Source: Verrucomicrobiia bacterium (GTDB taxonomy: Bacteria > Verrucomicrobiota > Verrucomicrobiia > JABWAM01). Taken from it: a stretch of DNA of 45,596 nt. Below are positions 15,092-24,025 of this stretch, piece by piece. The notes under the pieces are model-generated. The model was not told the DNA's origin and ran no database searches. It was given only the letters and a program-made list of their open reading frames with translations. Made by a program: the position numbers and the translations under genes. Numbering within the stretch: the first letter of the stretch is position 1; each line of letters opens with the position of its first letter. The stretch lies in assembly GCA_028687435.1 (NCBI GenBank), contig JAQUAF010000046.1:1-45596 (forward strand). The letters run 5' to 3'.

Positions 15092-17677
15092 ATGAAAAAT
15101 CATAATCTGCGCATTCTGAGATCAATTCTTGCCTGGATGACGGTGGTGTCCGGCCTGGACTGCTGTATTTTTGTCCGAGCGGAGCTCCCTTCCGTCCGTC
15201 GTGCGGTTGACGACGAGACCGTTCTTCTCATGCATTTTGACGGGAAAGACATGGCTGAGCGTTTGAAGGATGAAGCAGCCCATCACAATCATGGAGAAGC
15301 CCATGGCGACTTTTCTGCATCAGCGGAGGGAGGAAGGTTCGGGGATGCGTTGCATTTTGACGTCGGCAGATATGTTCTTGTGCCGCACTCCGCTTCGCTG
15401 GCGATCGACGATGATTTTACCGTTGAATTCTGGATTTATCCGGATGCGCTTCCCGGTTTTCTTTGCGGTCTTGTCGGAAAAGGGCGATATCAGATCGACG
15501 GGTGGCATATGGCGCTGCTGTCTTCCGGAAAGATTGTTTGGTCAATGAATCAAAATGGAACCAACCAGAATGTCGTTTCGTTTGCAGATATTACGCCAAA
15601 GAAATGGCATCATGTTTTGGCGATAAAAAACGGCTCCACAGGAAGGATATTTATCAATGGTTCGGACCGCACGGAAAGTTCGCAGAGTCTTATGCCCCCG
15701 GCAATCAACACCCAAGGGGTATGCGTTGGACGCCTGAATCCCGGGGGAAAGGATCCCAATGCCTATTACTTTAAGGGATTAATTGACGAATTATGCATTT
15801 CAAAAAAGGCTGGACTGTGTGACGCGAAAGCGCGGACCGCGTCGTTTTCCAATCCGATTTTTGGCGGACAGTCTTTGTCGGGGAAAGAAGAAATAACCGG
15901 CATCCATCATGTGGAAAAGGGGAGAAACACCCTGAAAATCAAGGTGAGCAACAAGACCGCCGCCGGACAGAAGCTGGATTTGAAAGGGGTTATAACGGGG
16001 CCTTTGGGCGCAAGCGCTTCATTTGGGAGGAAAATTGAAATGCGGCCAGGCGAAACGCGGCAGGTGAACATGGAGTATGAGCCTGCGGAATGCGGAAGAA
16101 ACAGACTGGTGATTTCGCTTTTCGACTCGATTTCGGAAGTCCATAGCGCCTGCTATCATGTTCAGGTGTCGCCCCTTTTGAAAATTCGAATGGACCGCTC
16201 CTACTATACCACGGAAAGGGAGGCTCGGATCGGGGTGAAAATGGGCGAGAGGGTGAAAATGGGCGAGGGCTGGACATGGATGATCGAGGTGAAGAATCTG
16301 GCGGGACGGCTGATTGAGCGCCGGATTGCGCCTCCGCCGGGCAAACGGATGTTGAATTTGAGCGTTCCTTTGGAAAAACTTCCGGAAGGGGCGTATGTGA
16401 TCAAGGCCGGCATTCGGGACAAAAACAATGCCGATGTGGAAACGGACAGCGTGATTTTTCACAAGCATAAACCGGTCGTGGGGGAGGTTAAAGTAACCGG
16501 AAGAAACAGCTTTTTGGTGGATGGCAAGGCATTTCTTCCAATCGGATGGTTTACGGCGGCGCATATGACAACGGAGGAGGATTTCAAGGCGATGGCCGAT
16601 GCCGGTTTTAACCTGGTCATGGGGTATTTTTTCCGGGTGGCCATTCCGGAAACCGTGCCCGGTTCAATGGAGGATTTTCCAGTGATGAAATCCTATTTGG
16701 ACAACGCCCGGAAGAATGGCATGAAAGTCATTTTGAGCGTTACCCCCTTTTTGCCGGTTCAAATGAAGAAATACGGCTTTGGCGACGATATGGGAATGAA
16801 ATATTACAGGGCGGTTATTTCGATTTTCAGGGAGCATCCGGCGCTTTTTGGCTGGTGGATAGCCGATGAGCCGGAATTTCATGGCGTGACAGGGGAAGAG
16901 TTGCTTGAGATTGGAAGGACGACAAAGTCGTTGGATCCCCATCATCTGGTGTTTGTTTGCAATAATCTGGCCGACGTCATTCCGATTTACAGTGAAGCCA
17001 CTGATGTCGTGGTGACCAATGATTATCCCGTTGACAAGGTTAAGTATCCTTATCCGATGGATTCGCTTGATATTGTTTCCGACAATGTCCGGAAGGCCGT
17101 GGGCTATGTGGATGATGAAAAACCCGTGATTTATGTGACGCAAGCTTTTGATCCCGGCTTATGTGATGGGAGGTGGAAGAAAGGGGTGAGCCATGGATAT
17201 CCAACACCCTGGGAAATCCGCTGCATGAGTTATCTGTCGGTGATCAACGGCGCCAGGGGGTTGCTGTGGTTCATTTATCATTCCGCCGATGATGTCAAAA
17301 CCTACTGGCGTGTGAGGGATCATCGGGAATTATGGGGGGAATGTTCGAAAATTGCCGGTGAATTCAAGAGACTGAGCTCGGTCATCGAAGCCGGGGAGGA
17401 TTCCCGGACGGAAATGGCAGGCATGACTGATGGGATCGACGTTTCCATGAGGCAGGCCGGGGATCAGTTGTATTTGATGGCCGCCAACCGCAAAAACGGA
17501 AAAATCCGGGCTCAACTCAAAACAATGCCCGTGAAGTCCGGTGCGGCATCGGTTCTTTTTGAAAACCGGAAGATTAATTTTGATGGAGGTATTTTGGAGG
17601 ATGAATTCGACGGGTTTGCCGTTCATCTTTATGAAATTAAAATGAAAAAGGAGGCGGAAATATGCCAAAAGAATTGA
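15092..17677 (+). CDS. Exported LamG-domain glycoside hydrolase (clan A-like TIM barrel)
   Basis: An 861-residue protein with a signal peptide (residues about 1-30) and AGAGGA ribosome binding site at 15080-15085. Residues about 40-225 are a LamG/concanavalin-like domain (YVLVPHSASLAIDDDFTVEF, MALLSSGKIVWSMNQNG, WHHVLAIKNGSTGRIFING). Residues about 255-460 look like Ig-type sandwich modules. From about 470 (FLVDGKAFLPIGWFTAAHM) a TIM barrel follows with GWWIADEPE, where Glu593 is the candidate acid/base; the nucleophile was not identified. It resembles GH2/GH42-like proteins, but the family cannot be fixed by eye. An 18-bp tandem duplication lies at 16233-16268. Its end overlaps the next gene by 16 bp. 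Confidence 0.78.
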   Translation: MKNHNLRILRSILAWMTVVSGLDCCIFVRAELPSVRRAVDDETVLLMHFDGKDMAERLKDEAAHHNHGEAHGDFSASAEGGRFGDALHFDVGRYVLVPHSASLAIDDDFTVEFWIYPDALPGFLCGLVGKGRYQIDGWHMALLSSGKIVWSMNQNGTNQNVVSFADITPKKWHHVLAIKNGSTGRIFINGSDRTESSQSLMPPAINTQGVCVGRLNPGGKDPNAYYFKGLIDELCISKKAGLCDAKARTASFSNPIFGGQSLSGKEEITGIHHVEKGRNTLKIKVSNKTAAGQKLDLKGVITGPLGASASFGRKIEMRPGETRQVNMEYEPAECGRNRLVISLFDSISEVHSACYHVQVSPLLKIRMDRSYYTTEREARIGVKMGERVKMGEGWTWMIEVKNLAGRLIERRIAPPPGKRMLNLSVPLEKLPEGAYVIKAGIRDKNNADVETDSVIFHKHKPVVGEVKVTGRNSFLVDGKAFLPIGWFTAAHMTTEEDFKAMADAGFNLVMGYFFRVAIPETVPGSMEDFPVMKSYLDNARKNGMKVILSVTPFLPVQMKKYGFGDDMGMKYYRAVISIFREHPALFGWWIADEPEFHGVTGEELLEIGRTTKSLDPHHLVFVCNNLADVIPIYSEATDVVVTNDYPVDKVKYPYPMDSLDIVSDNVRKAVGYVDDEKPVIYVTQAFDPGLCDGRWKKGVSHGYPTPWEIRCMSYLSVINGARGLLWFIYHSADDVKTYWRVRDHRELWGECSKIAGEFKRLSSVIEAGEDSRTEMAGMTDGIDVSMRQAGDQLYLMAANRKNGKIRAQLKTMPVKSGAASVLFENRKINFDGGILEDEFDGFAVHLYEIKMKKEAEICQKN

Positions 17678-18717
17678 TATTGACTGGTCCCCGGACGTTT
17701 GAACTGAAGGAAATGGCCGATCGCCCCGTGCAGGCGGATGAGGTGAGACTCAAGACCCTGCTGAGCGGCATAAGCCATGGAACCGAGATGAATTTTTACC
17801 TGGGGACATCGCCGTTTTTTAGGAAGAAATTCGACATGGATTTGCGTCTTTTTGTTGAGGACAAGGAGGCCAATGAGTCCGTGTATCCCCTCAAAATTGG
17901 ATACGAGTCTGTTTGCCGGGTGGTGGAGGCTGGCGCGGAAATGACGGAATTGAAGGTTGGGGATATTGTTGCCAGTCATTTGCCCCATGCCGAAGCTCAT
18001 TTTATTGACAAAAACTGGGTTGAAAAGTGGGTCACCATACTGCCTCCGGAGGTGACGCCGGAGGATGGCATTCTTCTGGCCCTGGCGACGGTTGCGTTTA
18101 CCGCCATCCATGACGCGGGGATTAAATTGGGGGATGAAGTTGCCGTATTCGGCCTTGGCGCCATTGGATTGATTTTGGTGCAGATGGCAAAATTGGAGGG
18201 GGCCGGCAGGGTTATTGCCATTGATCCCATGGGAAAACGAAGGGCTCTGGCTCAACAATTTGGCGCCGACGTGGTGATCGATCCGTCAAAAGTTGATGAT
18301 GTGGCTTTGGAATTGAAAAAAAATGCCAGTTGCCGGAAGGGGGTGGATGTTTCCCTGGAATCCTCTGGAAACTACAAGGGATTGCAGCAGGCCATTCGTT
18401 CCGTTCGAATGGCAGGCAGGGTGGTCACTTTGGGGTACTACCAGGGAGGTGGAAAAGACCTTCTGTTGGGGGAGGAATGGCATCACAATCGGGTTGAGCT
18501 CCTGTCTTCCATGGGGGTTTGGGATTGTCCTCAACGGGATTATCCCCTGTGGAATTTGAAGCGCATTCGGGATGGCATTCTGCAGTTGGTAGCCCGGAAG
18601 CGCCTGGATTTAAGGGGGTTGGTGACCCACAAAGTTCCATTTTTTGAAGCGCCAAAGGCCTACGAGCTTATTGAACAAAAGCCGCAGGATGCCATCAAGA
18701 TTGCCCTGGCCTATTGA
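17662..18717 (+). CDS. MDR-family (alcohol dehydrogenase-like) oxidoreductase
   Basis: A 351-residue medium-chain dehydrogenase/reductase. The start is fixed by an AAGGAGG site at 17648-17654 inside the preceding gene. The nucleotide-binding fold shows VAVFGLGAIGLILVQMAK and an acidic residue in IAIDP, which suggests NAD(H). The usual catalytic-zinc Cys near the N-terminus is replaced (LSGISHGTEM), and no structural four-Cys zinc loop is seen, so it may be a zinc-free or altered member, similar to the sorbitol/threonine-dehydrogenase-like or BchC-like branch. In this locus it may oxidise the sugar released by the glycosidase. It is cytoplasmic. Confidence 0.82.
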   Translation: MPKELILTGPRTFELKEMADRPVQADEVRLKTLLSGISHGTEMNFYLGTSPFFRKKFDMDLRLFVEDKEANESVYPLKIGYESVCRVVEAGAEMTELKVGDIVASHLPHAEAHFIDKNWVEKWVTILPPEVTPEDGILLALATVAFTAIHDAGIKLGDEVAVFGLGAIGLILVQMAKLEGAGRVIAIDPMGKRRALAQQFGADVVIDPSKVDDVALELKKNASCRKGVDVSLESSGNYKGLQQAIRSVRMAGRVVTLGYYQGGGKDLLLGEEWHHNRVELLSSMGVWDCPQRDYPLWNLKRIRDGILQLVARKRLDLRGLVTHKVPFFEAPKAYELIEQKPQDAIKIALAY

Positions 18718-18750
18718 CGGTTTGGGGAAAACTGTTTGGAGGAGATTCGA

Positions 18751-19626
18751 ATGAATACTGAGCAGATAGGATTGGGAATCGCATCATTGCCTGTGCGATC
18801 CGTGTGGGATGCCGTGAAAACGGTGCGGAGAATGGGGCTGCGATCCATTGAACTGATGCCGTTTTGGGGTGAAAACTGGGTTCATGGTTATTTGCCCGGC
18901 TTCTGGTTTGATGATTTTTCCAGCCTTGAGAAGGCCAGATTCCGGAAAGAACTCGCGGATTTTTCCCATGTCTCCACTCATGCGCCGTTCGTGAACACGC
19001 CTCTTTTTACTTTCAATCGAGGAATAAAACAGGAGGTCATGCGCCAGATAAAAAACTGCATAAAGGTGACGGAGATTCTCGGTGGCGAAATGATCACGGT
19101 GCATGCCAACGCAAAAAGTCCGTTTCTGGGCGTCAAGGGGTACTGGCGCGACATGGTGGATGCCTTTCGCGAACTTGGAGATTTTGGCGCAAAAAAAGGC
19201 GTGAAAATCGGCATTGAAACCATGTTTCCAAAAAAGGTGCGCCAGTATGTCGATTTGATTTTTGACGTTGGGCATCCGTTTGTCGGAGCGACCATTGATG
19301 TGGGGCATATTTCCTATTACATTCATGAGCGGCTCCACCGGACCCCCGCTGGCGAGGAAAAGTTCAACCGATATCTGGGGCAAATGCTGGCGGAACTTGA
19401 TCGAAAGGTTTTTCATTTGCATCTTCACAATGTGAGGAGAAAGGATTGGCGGGATCACCTTTCAGTCACGAGCGGCATCATTGATTATGTGAAGCTGTTT
19501 CAGGCCTTGAAAAGGATCGAGTATGACCGCTTGATGATTCTTGAATTCGGGGGATCATCCGAACAGGTGATCAGGTGGACGCATGAGTCAAAGTCCAGAA
19601 TTGAAACCCTGATGTTGGAGGACTGA
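18751..19626 (+). CDS. Sugar phosphate isomerase/epimerase-like TIM-barrel protein
   Basis: A 291-residue AP-endonuclease-2/xylose-isomerase-like barrel (PF01261 type). The ATG at 18751 follows GGAGGAG at 18738-18744. Metal-binding landmarks are ISTH-type FSHVSTHAPFVNTPLF, GGEMITVHANAKS, VKIGIETM (Glu), GATIDVGHI (Asp, His), and VFHLHLHN near the end. Family members isomerise or epimerise sugars, inosose or keto-sugars. It lies 33 bp behind the dehydrogenase gene, so it probably acts on the oxidised product. The precise reaction cannot be read from the sequence. Confidence 0.82.
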   Translation: MNTEQIGLGIASLPVRSVWDAVKTVRRMGLRSIELMPFWGENWVHGYLPGFWFDDFSSLEKARFRKELADFSHVSTHAPFVNTPLFTFNRGIKQEVMRQIKNCIKVTEILGGEMITVHANAKSPFLGVKGYWRDMVDAFRELGDFGAKKGVKIGIETMFPKKVRQYVDLIFDVGHPFVGATIDVGHISYYIHERLHRTPAGEEKFNRYLGQMLAELDRKVFHLHLHNVRRKDWRDHLSVTSGIIDYVKLFQALKRIEYDRLMILEFGGSSEQVIRWTHESKSRIETLMLED

Positions 19627-19682
19627 ATGCCGGGACAGGCTGGCATGGAGGTCTTTCCGGCGTCAATTGAAAAGGCTGGCCG

Positions 19683-20642
19683 GTGAAAATCGCCCTTTCA
19701 ACGTGTTGGAATGCGGGACGCCATCATGGCGGGCGTGCCATGGTCAGGGAAATCCTGCGGATGGGATTTTCCGGCATTGAGATCAACCATACGGTTGATC
19801 GGCGGGAACTGAGGGAGATTGGCCGCATGCAGCGGGATGGGGAGGTGACGGTCGCAAGCCTTCACAATATTTGTCCGATTCCGAGGGGATTTGACAAAAA
19901 GAATTGCTTTGAGCCTTATGCGCTTTCGGCGGTCAGCCCGACGGAACGGAGCAAGGCTGTGGCTTGCGCCAAAGAAACCATTGATTGGGCTGAAAAACTT
20001 GGCGCAAAAGCCGTGGTTTTGCATCTTGATGGTTCAAAGGCTGATTTCCAAAGCAAAAAGCTGGTCGGGCTTTTTTCGTGTGGAGAGGGTGCTTCCAGGT
20101 CTTTCCATGTTTTGCGGAGGGAGATTGTTGGCGGCCGCAAAAAAATGGCATGCGCCAAATTTGATTCCGTGATGAGCAGCCTTGAAGAATTGGCCCGGCA
20201 TGCAAAAAAAATGAACGTGCAGTTGGGAATAGAAAATCCTTTTTATTACGAACAAATGCCCGGGGCTGATGAATTGAAGAGAATTTTTGAGCATTTTTCC
20301 CCCCAAACGAATGTCGGGTACTGGCATGATGTCGGGCATGCGCAGGTTTTGGACAATCTGGGCCTTTGCTCGCACCGGTTTTTGTTGGAAACGTTTTCCA
20401 ACCGTTTGATCGGATTTCATCTGCATGATTTATTTATGGTTTATGACCATAAACCGCCCGGTTTGGGTGAGTTTGATTTTTCCAGAGTCGCCGGATATTT
20501 CAGCCCGCACCGTTTGATGGTGATGGAAGTCAACGGCATGGCCAGTCCCAAGGAGATCTGTTTGGGGAAAAGATTTCTTGAAGGATTGGTTTGCGCCAGC
20601 CAAGGAAGCTTGGGACGCAAATTGACTTCGGACTCGCCGTAA
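19683..20642 (+). CDS. Second xylose-isomerase-like TIM-barrel protein
   Basis: A 319-residue protein with a GTG start at 19683. It has the same barrel type as its neighbour but is only distantly similar. Metal-site landmarks are TVASLHNICPIPRGF, GAKAVVLHLDGSK (His), MNVQLGIENPFYYEQMP (Glu), VGYWHDVGHAQV (His-Asp-His) and FHLHDLFMV. The histidine-rich WHDVGHAQ segment is typical of the family. It ends the plus-strand sugar locus, and its stop abuts the convergent argD stop (20642/20643). Two such barrels in one locus suggests two consecutive isomerisation, epimerisation or lyase-like steps. Confidence 0.8.
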   Translation: MKIALSTCWNAGRHHGGRAMVREILRMGFSGIEINHTVDRRELREIGRMQRDGEVTVASLHNICPIPRGFDKKNCFEPYALSAVSPTERSKAVACAKETIDWAEKLGAKAVVLHLDGSKADFQSKKLVGLFSCGEGASRSFHVLRREIVGGRKKMACAKFDSVMSSLEELARHAKKMNVQLGIENPFYYEQMPGADELKRIFEHFSPQTNVGYWHDVGHAQVLDNLGLCSHRFLLETFSNRLIGFHLHDLFMVYDHKPPGLGEFDFSRVAGYFSPHRLMVMEVNGMASPKEICLGKRFLEGLVCASQGSLGRKLTSDSP

Positions 20643-21875
20643 TTATTGCAAACCAGCCAGGGCTTTCCGGAACCGGTCGATTCCCTCGTCGGCTTCGGCC
20701 AGAGAGAGATTCAAGGGGGGGAGGAAGCGGATGGTTTGGGCGCCAGCGGGAACGGTCAGCAGGCCTTGGTCGTGAAGGCGGTTGATGAACAGGGCGGATG
20801 GAAGTTTGCCCTCCGCTTTAAGCGAGGGAATGCCGGCTTTGAGTTCGATGCCCATGATGAGGCCCAGTCCGCGGATTTCCTTGATATGGGGAGAATTCAG
20901 GGAGGCCAGCCGTTTTTTGAGGTGTTCGCCCATGCGGCGGGCGTTTTCACCCAGGTTTTCTTTTTCAACGATGTCCAGAACGGTCAATGCGACTGCGCAA
21001 ATCAGGGGGGTGCCGCCAAAGGTTGTGCCATGGCTGCCGGCGGAAAGGAGATTGGCATAAGGTTGCCGAGCCCAGATGCAGCCGATGGGCACGCCGCCGC
21101 CAAGTCCCTTGGCCATGGAAACGGCGTCGGGAAGGAAATCGTCGCCGGGGCACGCTTCCAGGATTCGCTGGAAGCTTTGAAAACGGCCGGAACGGAACAT
21201 GCCGCATTGGACGGAATCCATCAGCAACAGAAGTTTTTTGCGGTTGCAGAGTTCCCGCAGTCCGCGCAAATAGGCCGGGGTGGCCGGATGGATGCCGCCT
21301 TCGCCCTGAATGCCTTCGATCAGAATGGCGATGGTTTTGGGGCCGATGGCTTGTTCCATGGCCGCCAAGTCGTTGTAAGGGACATGCTTGAAGCCGTCAA
21401 CCGGAGGTTCAAAGCCCTTCTTGACCTTGTCCTGGCCTGTGGCGGCAATTCCCGCCAGGGTGCGGCCGTGGAATGAATTCAGGGTGGTGATGATTTCGTA
21501 GCGTCCCTCGTCGTGGCCGAACTTGCGGGCCAGTTTGAAGAGAGCCTCGTTGGCTTCGCCGCCGCTGTTGCAGAAGAAGCATTTTCCATCGCCCATGAGA
21601 GCCACCAACCGGCCGGCGAGACGGCCTTGGGGCTCGGTGTGATAGAGATTCGAAGTGTGGATGAGAGTTTGCGCCTGCCGGTAAAGCGTTTCGGCAATGG
21701 CCGGATGGGCGTGTCCCAAGGCATTGACGGCGATGCCGGTGCAGAAATCCAGATATTCGCGGCCCTCGGCGTCCCAGATCCGCGTGCCTTTGCCGCGCAC
21801 AAAAGCCATTGGATAGCGCCCGTAGGATGGAACAACCTGTTTGGTGAAGAGATCGACGATTTCAGCGGACTTCAT
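20643..21875 (-). CDS. argD: Acetylornithine aminotransferase
   Basis: A 410-residue class III PLP aminotransferase. The ATG at 21875 was chosen because it overlaps the argB stop by 4 bp and matches the family start. Landmarks are EYLDFCTGIAVNALGHAHPA, FFCNSGGEANEALFKLARKF, TTLNSFHGRTLA, and the PLP lysine in VSMAKGLGGGVPIG. A Cys-rich LMDSVQCGMFRSGRF segment replaces the more common DE.Q.G.GRTG form, so the Asp-Glu-Val-Gln pair reads Asp-Ser-Val-Gln. It converts N-acetylglutamate semialdehyde and glutamate to N-acetylornithine. It is the last gene of the arginine operon. Confidence 0.9.
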   Translation of the reverse strand: MKSAEIVDLFTKQVVPSYGRYPMAFVRGKGTRIWDAEGREYLDFCTGIAVNALGHAHPAIAETLYRQAQTLIHTSNLYHTEPQGRLAGRLVALMGDGKCFFCNSGGEANEALFKLARKFGHDEGRYEIITTLNSFHGRTLAGIAATGQDKVKKGFEPPVDGFKHVPYNDLAAMEQAIGPKTIAILIEGIQGEGGIHPATPAYLRGLRELCNRKKLLLLMDSVQCGMFRSGRFQSFQRILEACPGDDFLPDAVSMAKGLGGGVPIGCIWARQPYANLLSAGSHGTTFGGTPLICAVALTVLDIVEKENLGENARRMGEHLKKRLASLNSPHIKEIRGLGLIMGIELKAGIPSLKAEGKLPSALFINRLHDQGLLTVPAGAQTIRFLPPLNLSLAEADEGIDRFRKALAGLQ

Positions 21876-22756
21876 TGGTTTTCCGTTGCAAGAACCACTT
21901 CGGTGCCGAGCCGTGAGTCGATCATGAGGTCGATGAGAATGCAATGGGCCATCTGGCCGTTAAGCATCTTGACCCGTTTTACGCCTTTGCGAAGGGCGTT
22001 CAGGGCGCTGTCCACCTTGGGCAGCATGCCGGCCTGGATGACGCCGGTTTTGATGAGTCCCTGGATGTCGGTTTGAGAGACCCTGGAAATGGTTGAATCC
22101 GGATGCTGGGGATCCTCGAGCAGGCCGTTGACATCGCTCAGGAACAGAAGGGAGGAAGCTTTCAATTCGCCCGCCAGACGAGCGGCAGCCACATCGGCGT
22201 TGATATTGAGCGTGGCATTGCCGGACCCCAGGGCGAGGGGGGTGATCACCGGCACGATGCCTTTCTTGAGCAGCGCCTCGACGTTTTTCTTTTGCACCGA
22301 AGTGATGTCGCCTACGAAACCGAGATCCACCTTTTGTCCCGAAGTCCCTTCATGAACCAGGCGTTTGGCTGCGAAAGCCTTCTTTCCTGACAGACCGGAA
22401 GTATGAACACCGTGGGCATTGAGTTGTTTGACGATTTGCGGATTGATGGTTCCTTGGAGGACGGATTCGACGATCTTGATGGTTTTCTTGTCGGTGACCC
22501 GCAGGCCGTCCACGAATTTGGGAACCACTCCTGCTTCGCGCATTTTTCCGGAAATGGCTTTGCCGCCTCCGTGAACCATGGCGACCGAGACGCCGATTTG
22601 CCGCAGAAAAGCCACATCGGTCAGGATGCTGTCGGCATAGATGGTTTCGTCGATGACGCTGCCTCCGTATTTGATGACAACAAGGGAATTTTTCAATGCC
22701 CGGAGACGAGGAAGACTATCGGCGAGGACTTGGGCTTTGGCAGAGATGGTTTCCAT
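21872..22756 (-). CDS. argB: Acetylglutamate kinase
   Basis: A 294-residue amino-acid kinase. The N-terminal phosphate loop LVVIKYGGSVID, the MVHGGGKAISGKM segment, and TSGLSGKKAF (glutamate-binding side) are all present. The C-terminal GVIQAGMLPKVDSALNALRKG and a basic KRVKMLNGQMAHCILIDLM match the family. An N-terminal helix before the domain (ISAKAQVLADSLPRLRAL) is of the type found in arginine-inhibited hexameric enzymes, so feedback inhibition is likely. It phosphorylates N-acetylglutamate. It is 9 bp behind argJ and overlaps argD by 4 bp. Confidence 0.93.
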   Translation of the reverse strand: METISAKAQVLADSLPRLRALKNSLVVIKYGGSVIDETIYADSILTDVAFLRQIGVSVAMVHGGGKAISGKMREAGVVPKFVDGLRVTDKKTIKIVESVLQGTINPQIVKQLNAHGVHTSGLSGKKAFAAKRLVHEGTSGQKVDLGFVGDITSVQKKNVEALLKKGIVPVITPLALGSGNATLNINADVAAARLAGELKASSLLFLSDVNGLLEDPQHPDSTISRVSQTDIQGLIKTGVIQAGMLPKVDSALNALRKGVKRVKMLNGQMAHCILIDLMIDSRLGTEVVLATENQ

Positions 22757-22765
22757 AGGCGTTGA

Positions 22766-24025
22766 TTATTCGCCCTTGTTAAGGCGAACATACTCTTCGG
22801 TTAGGTCAGTGGTATAAAGGATGGCTTCGTATTTACCCAAATGCAAATTACATTCAATCCCGAACGTTGGTTTTTTAACAATTTGGCGGACTTTGTACAG
22901 GTTTTTTTCAATTTCCAAGCCTTTCTCGACAAAAGGGATGCCATTATATGTAATTGTCAAGGAAGATTCTTTGAGTTTTGCCCCGGAATAGCCGATTGCA
23001 TCCAAAATCCGGCCCCAATTGGGGTCCATTCCGCACCAAGAGCATTTAACCAAGGCGGAATTGCCAATGGCCCGGATGGCTTTTTCCGCATCATCGGATG
23101 AAGCGGCGCCTTTTATTTTAAGTGTTACGACATGGGAAATGCCTTCGCCATCCCTGGCGATCATTTTGGCCAGTCCCAGCGTCAGATGGTTGAGGACGGT
23201 TTGGAATTTTTTCAGTCCTGGAGAGCCTTTACGCAGGGGGTGATTGCCGGCCTGTCCATTGGCCATGAGCAGCACCGTGTCGTTGGTGCTGGTGTCGCCG
23301 TCCACCGTAACGCAGTTGAAAGACTGCGCCACAGCGATATTCAGGCATTGTTGAAGGACATGGCGGTTAATCGCAGCGTCGGTGGTCAGGAAACAGAGCA
23401 TGGTGGCGTGAAGGGCGGGGCGGGCGCCGGTCTGGCTCATGGCGGGCTGGATCATTCCTGCGCCTTTGCAGATTCCGCCCAGCCGGACGGTTTTGCCGTC
23501 GATTTTGAATTCAAAGGCCAGTTTTTTGGCAAAGGTGTCGGTGGTCATGATGGCATGTGCGGCGTCATCACCCTGCTTCGAGAGGTTTTTGGCGGCCAGG
23601 GAGATGCCATGCCGGATTTTCGCCATGGGGAGTTGGACGCCGATACGCCCGGTTGAACAGACAAAGAACTGTTTGGCGGAGGTGGCGAATCCCCGGGCAT
23701 TGGCCATTTCAGAGGCATGGAGAGCGGTGGCTTGGGCATTGCGGAACCCTTGGGCGCCAGTGCCAGCGTTGGCGTTGCCGCTGTTGACCACGATGCCGCG
23801 CATGGCGGGGCTCTGCTTCAGATATTGGATGCAGAGGAGAACGGGAGCGGCCTTGGCGGTATTGGTGGTGAAAGTTCCCGCCGCCAGGCAGGGGGTTTCG
23901 GAAAGGAGCATGGCCATGTCGGGCTTGGACTCGTGTTTGATGCCTGCGGTGACGCCTGTGGCATGGAAGCCTTTGGGCGCGCAAACGCTGCCGGGGACGG
24001 GACGAAAAAACGATTTGGGTTTCAT
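22766..24025 (-). CDS. argJ: Glutamate N-acetyltransferase / amino-acid acetyltransferase (ArgJ)
   Basis: A 419-residue Ntn-type enzyme started at the ATG at 24025, which overlaps the methyltransferase stop by 4 bp. ArgJ landmarks are GTFTTNTAKAAPVLLC, VVNSGNANAGTGAQG, FVCSTGRIGVQLPM, GGICKGAGMIQPAM, and the autocleavage site HATMLCFLTTDAAI (Thr is the nucleophile after cleavage). About ten extra residues (SQTGARPALH) sit between PAM and ATML; the common form joins these directly. The end GKYEAILYTTDLTEEYVRLN matches the family. Presence of ArgJ points to the cyclic acetyl-recycling arginine route. Confidence 0.92.
   Translation of the reverse strand: MKPKSFFRPVPGSVCAPKGFHATGVTAGIKHESKPDMAMLLSETPCLAAGTFTTNTAKAAPVLLCIQYLKQSPAMRGIVVNSGNANAGTGAQGFRNAQATALHASEMANARGFATSAKQFFVCSTGRIGVQLPMAKIRHGISLAAKNLSKQGDDAAHAIMTTDTFAKKLAFEFKIDGKTVRLGGICKGAGMIQPAMSQTGARPALHATMLCFLTTDAAINRHVLQQCLNIAVAQSFNCVTVDGDTSTNDTVLLMANGQAGNHPLRKGSPGLKKFQTVLNHLTLGLAKMIARDGEGISHVVTLKIKGAASSDDAEKAIRAIGNSALVKCSWCGMDPNWGRILDAIGYSGAKLKESSLTITYNGIPFVEKGLEIEKNLYKVRQIVKKPTFGIECNLHLGKYEAILYTTDLTEEYVRLNKGE

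Noticed and set aside
20646..21476. 276-codon plus-strand frame opposite argD
   Set aside because: argD motifs are complete on the minus strand, and the frame is Gly/Ala-rich without family features.
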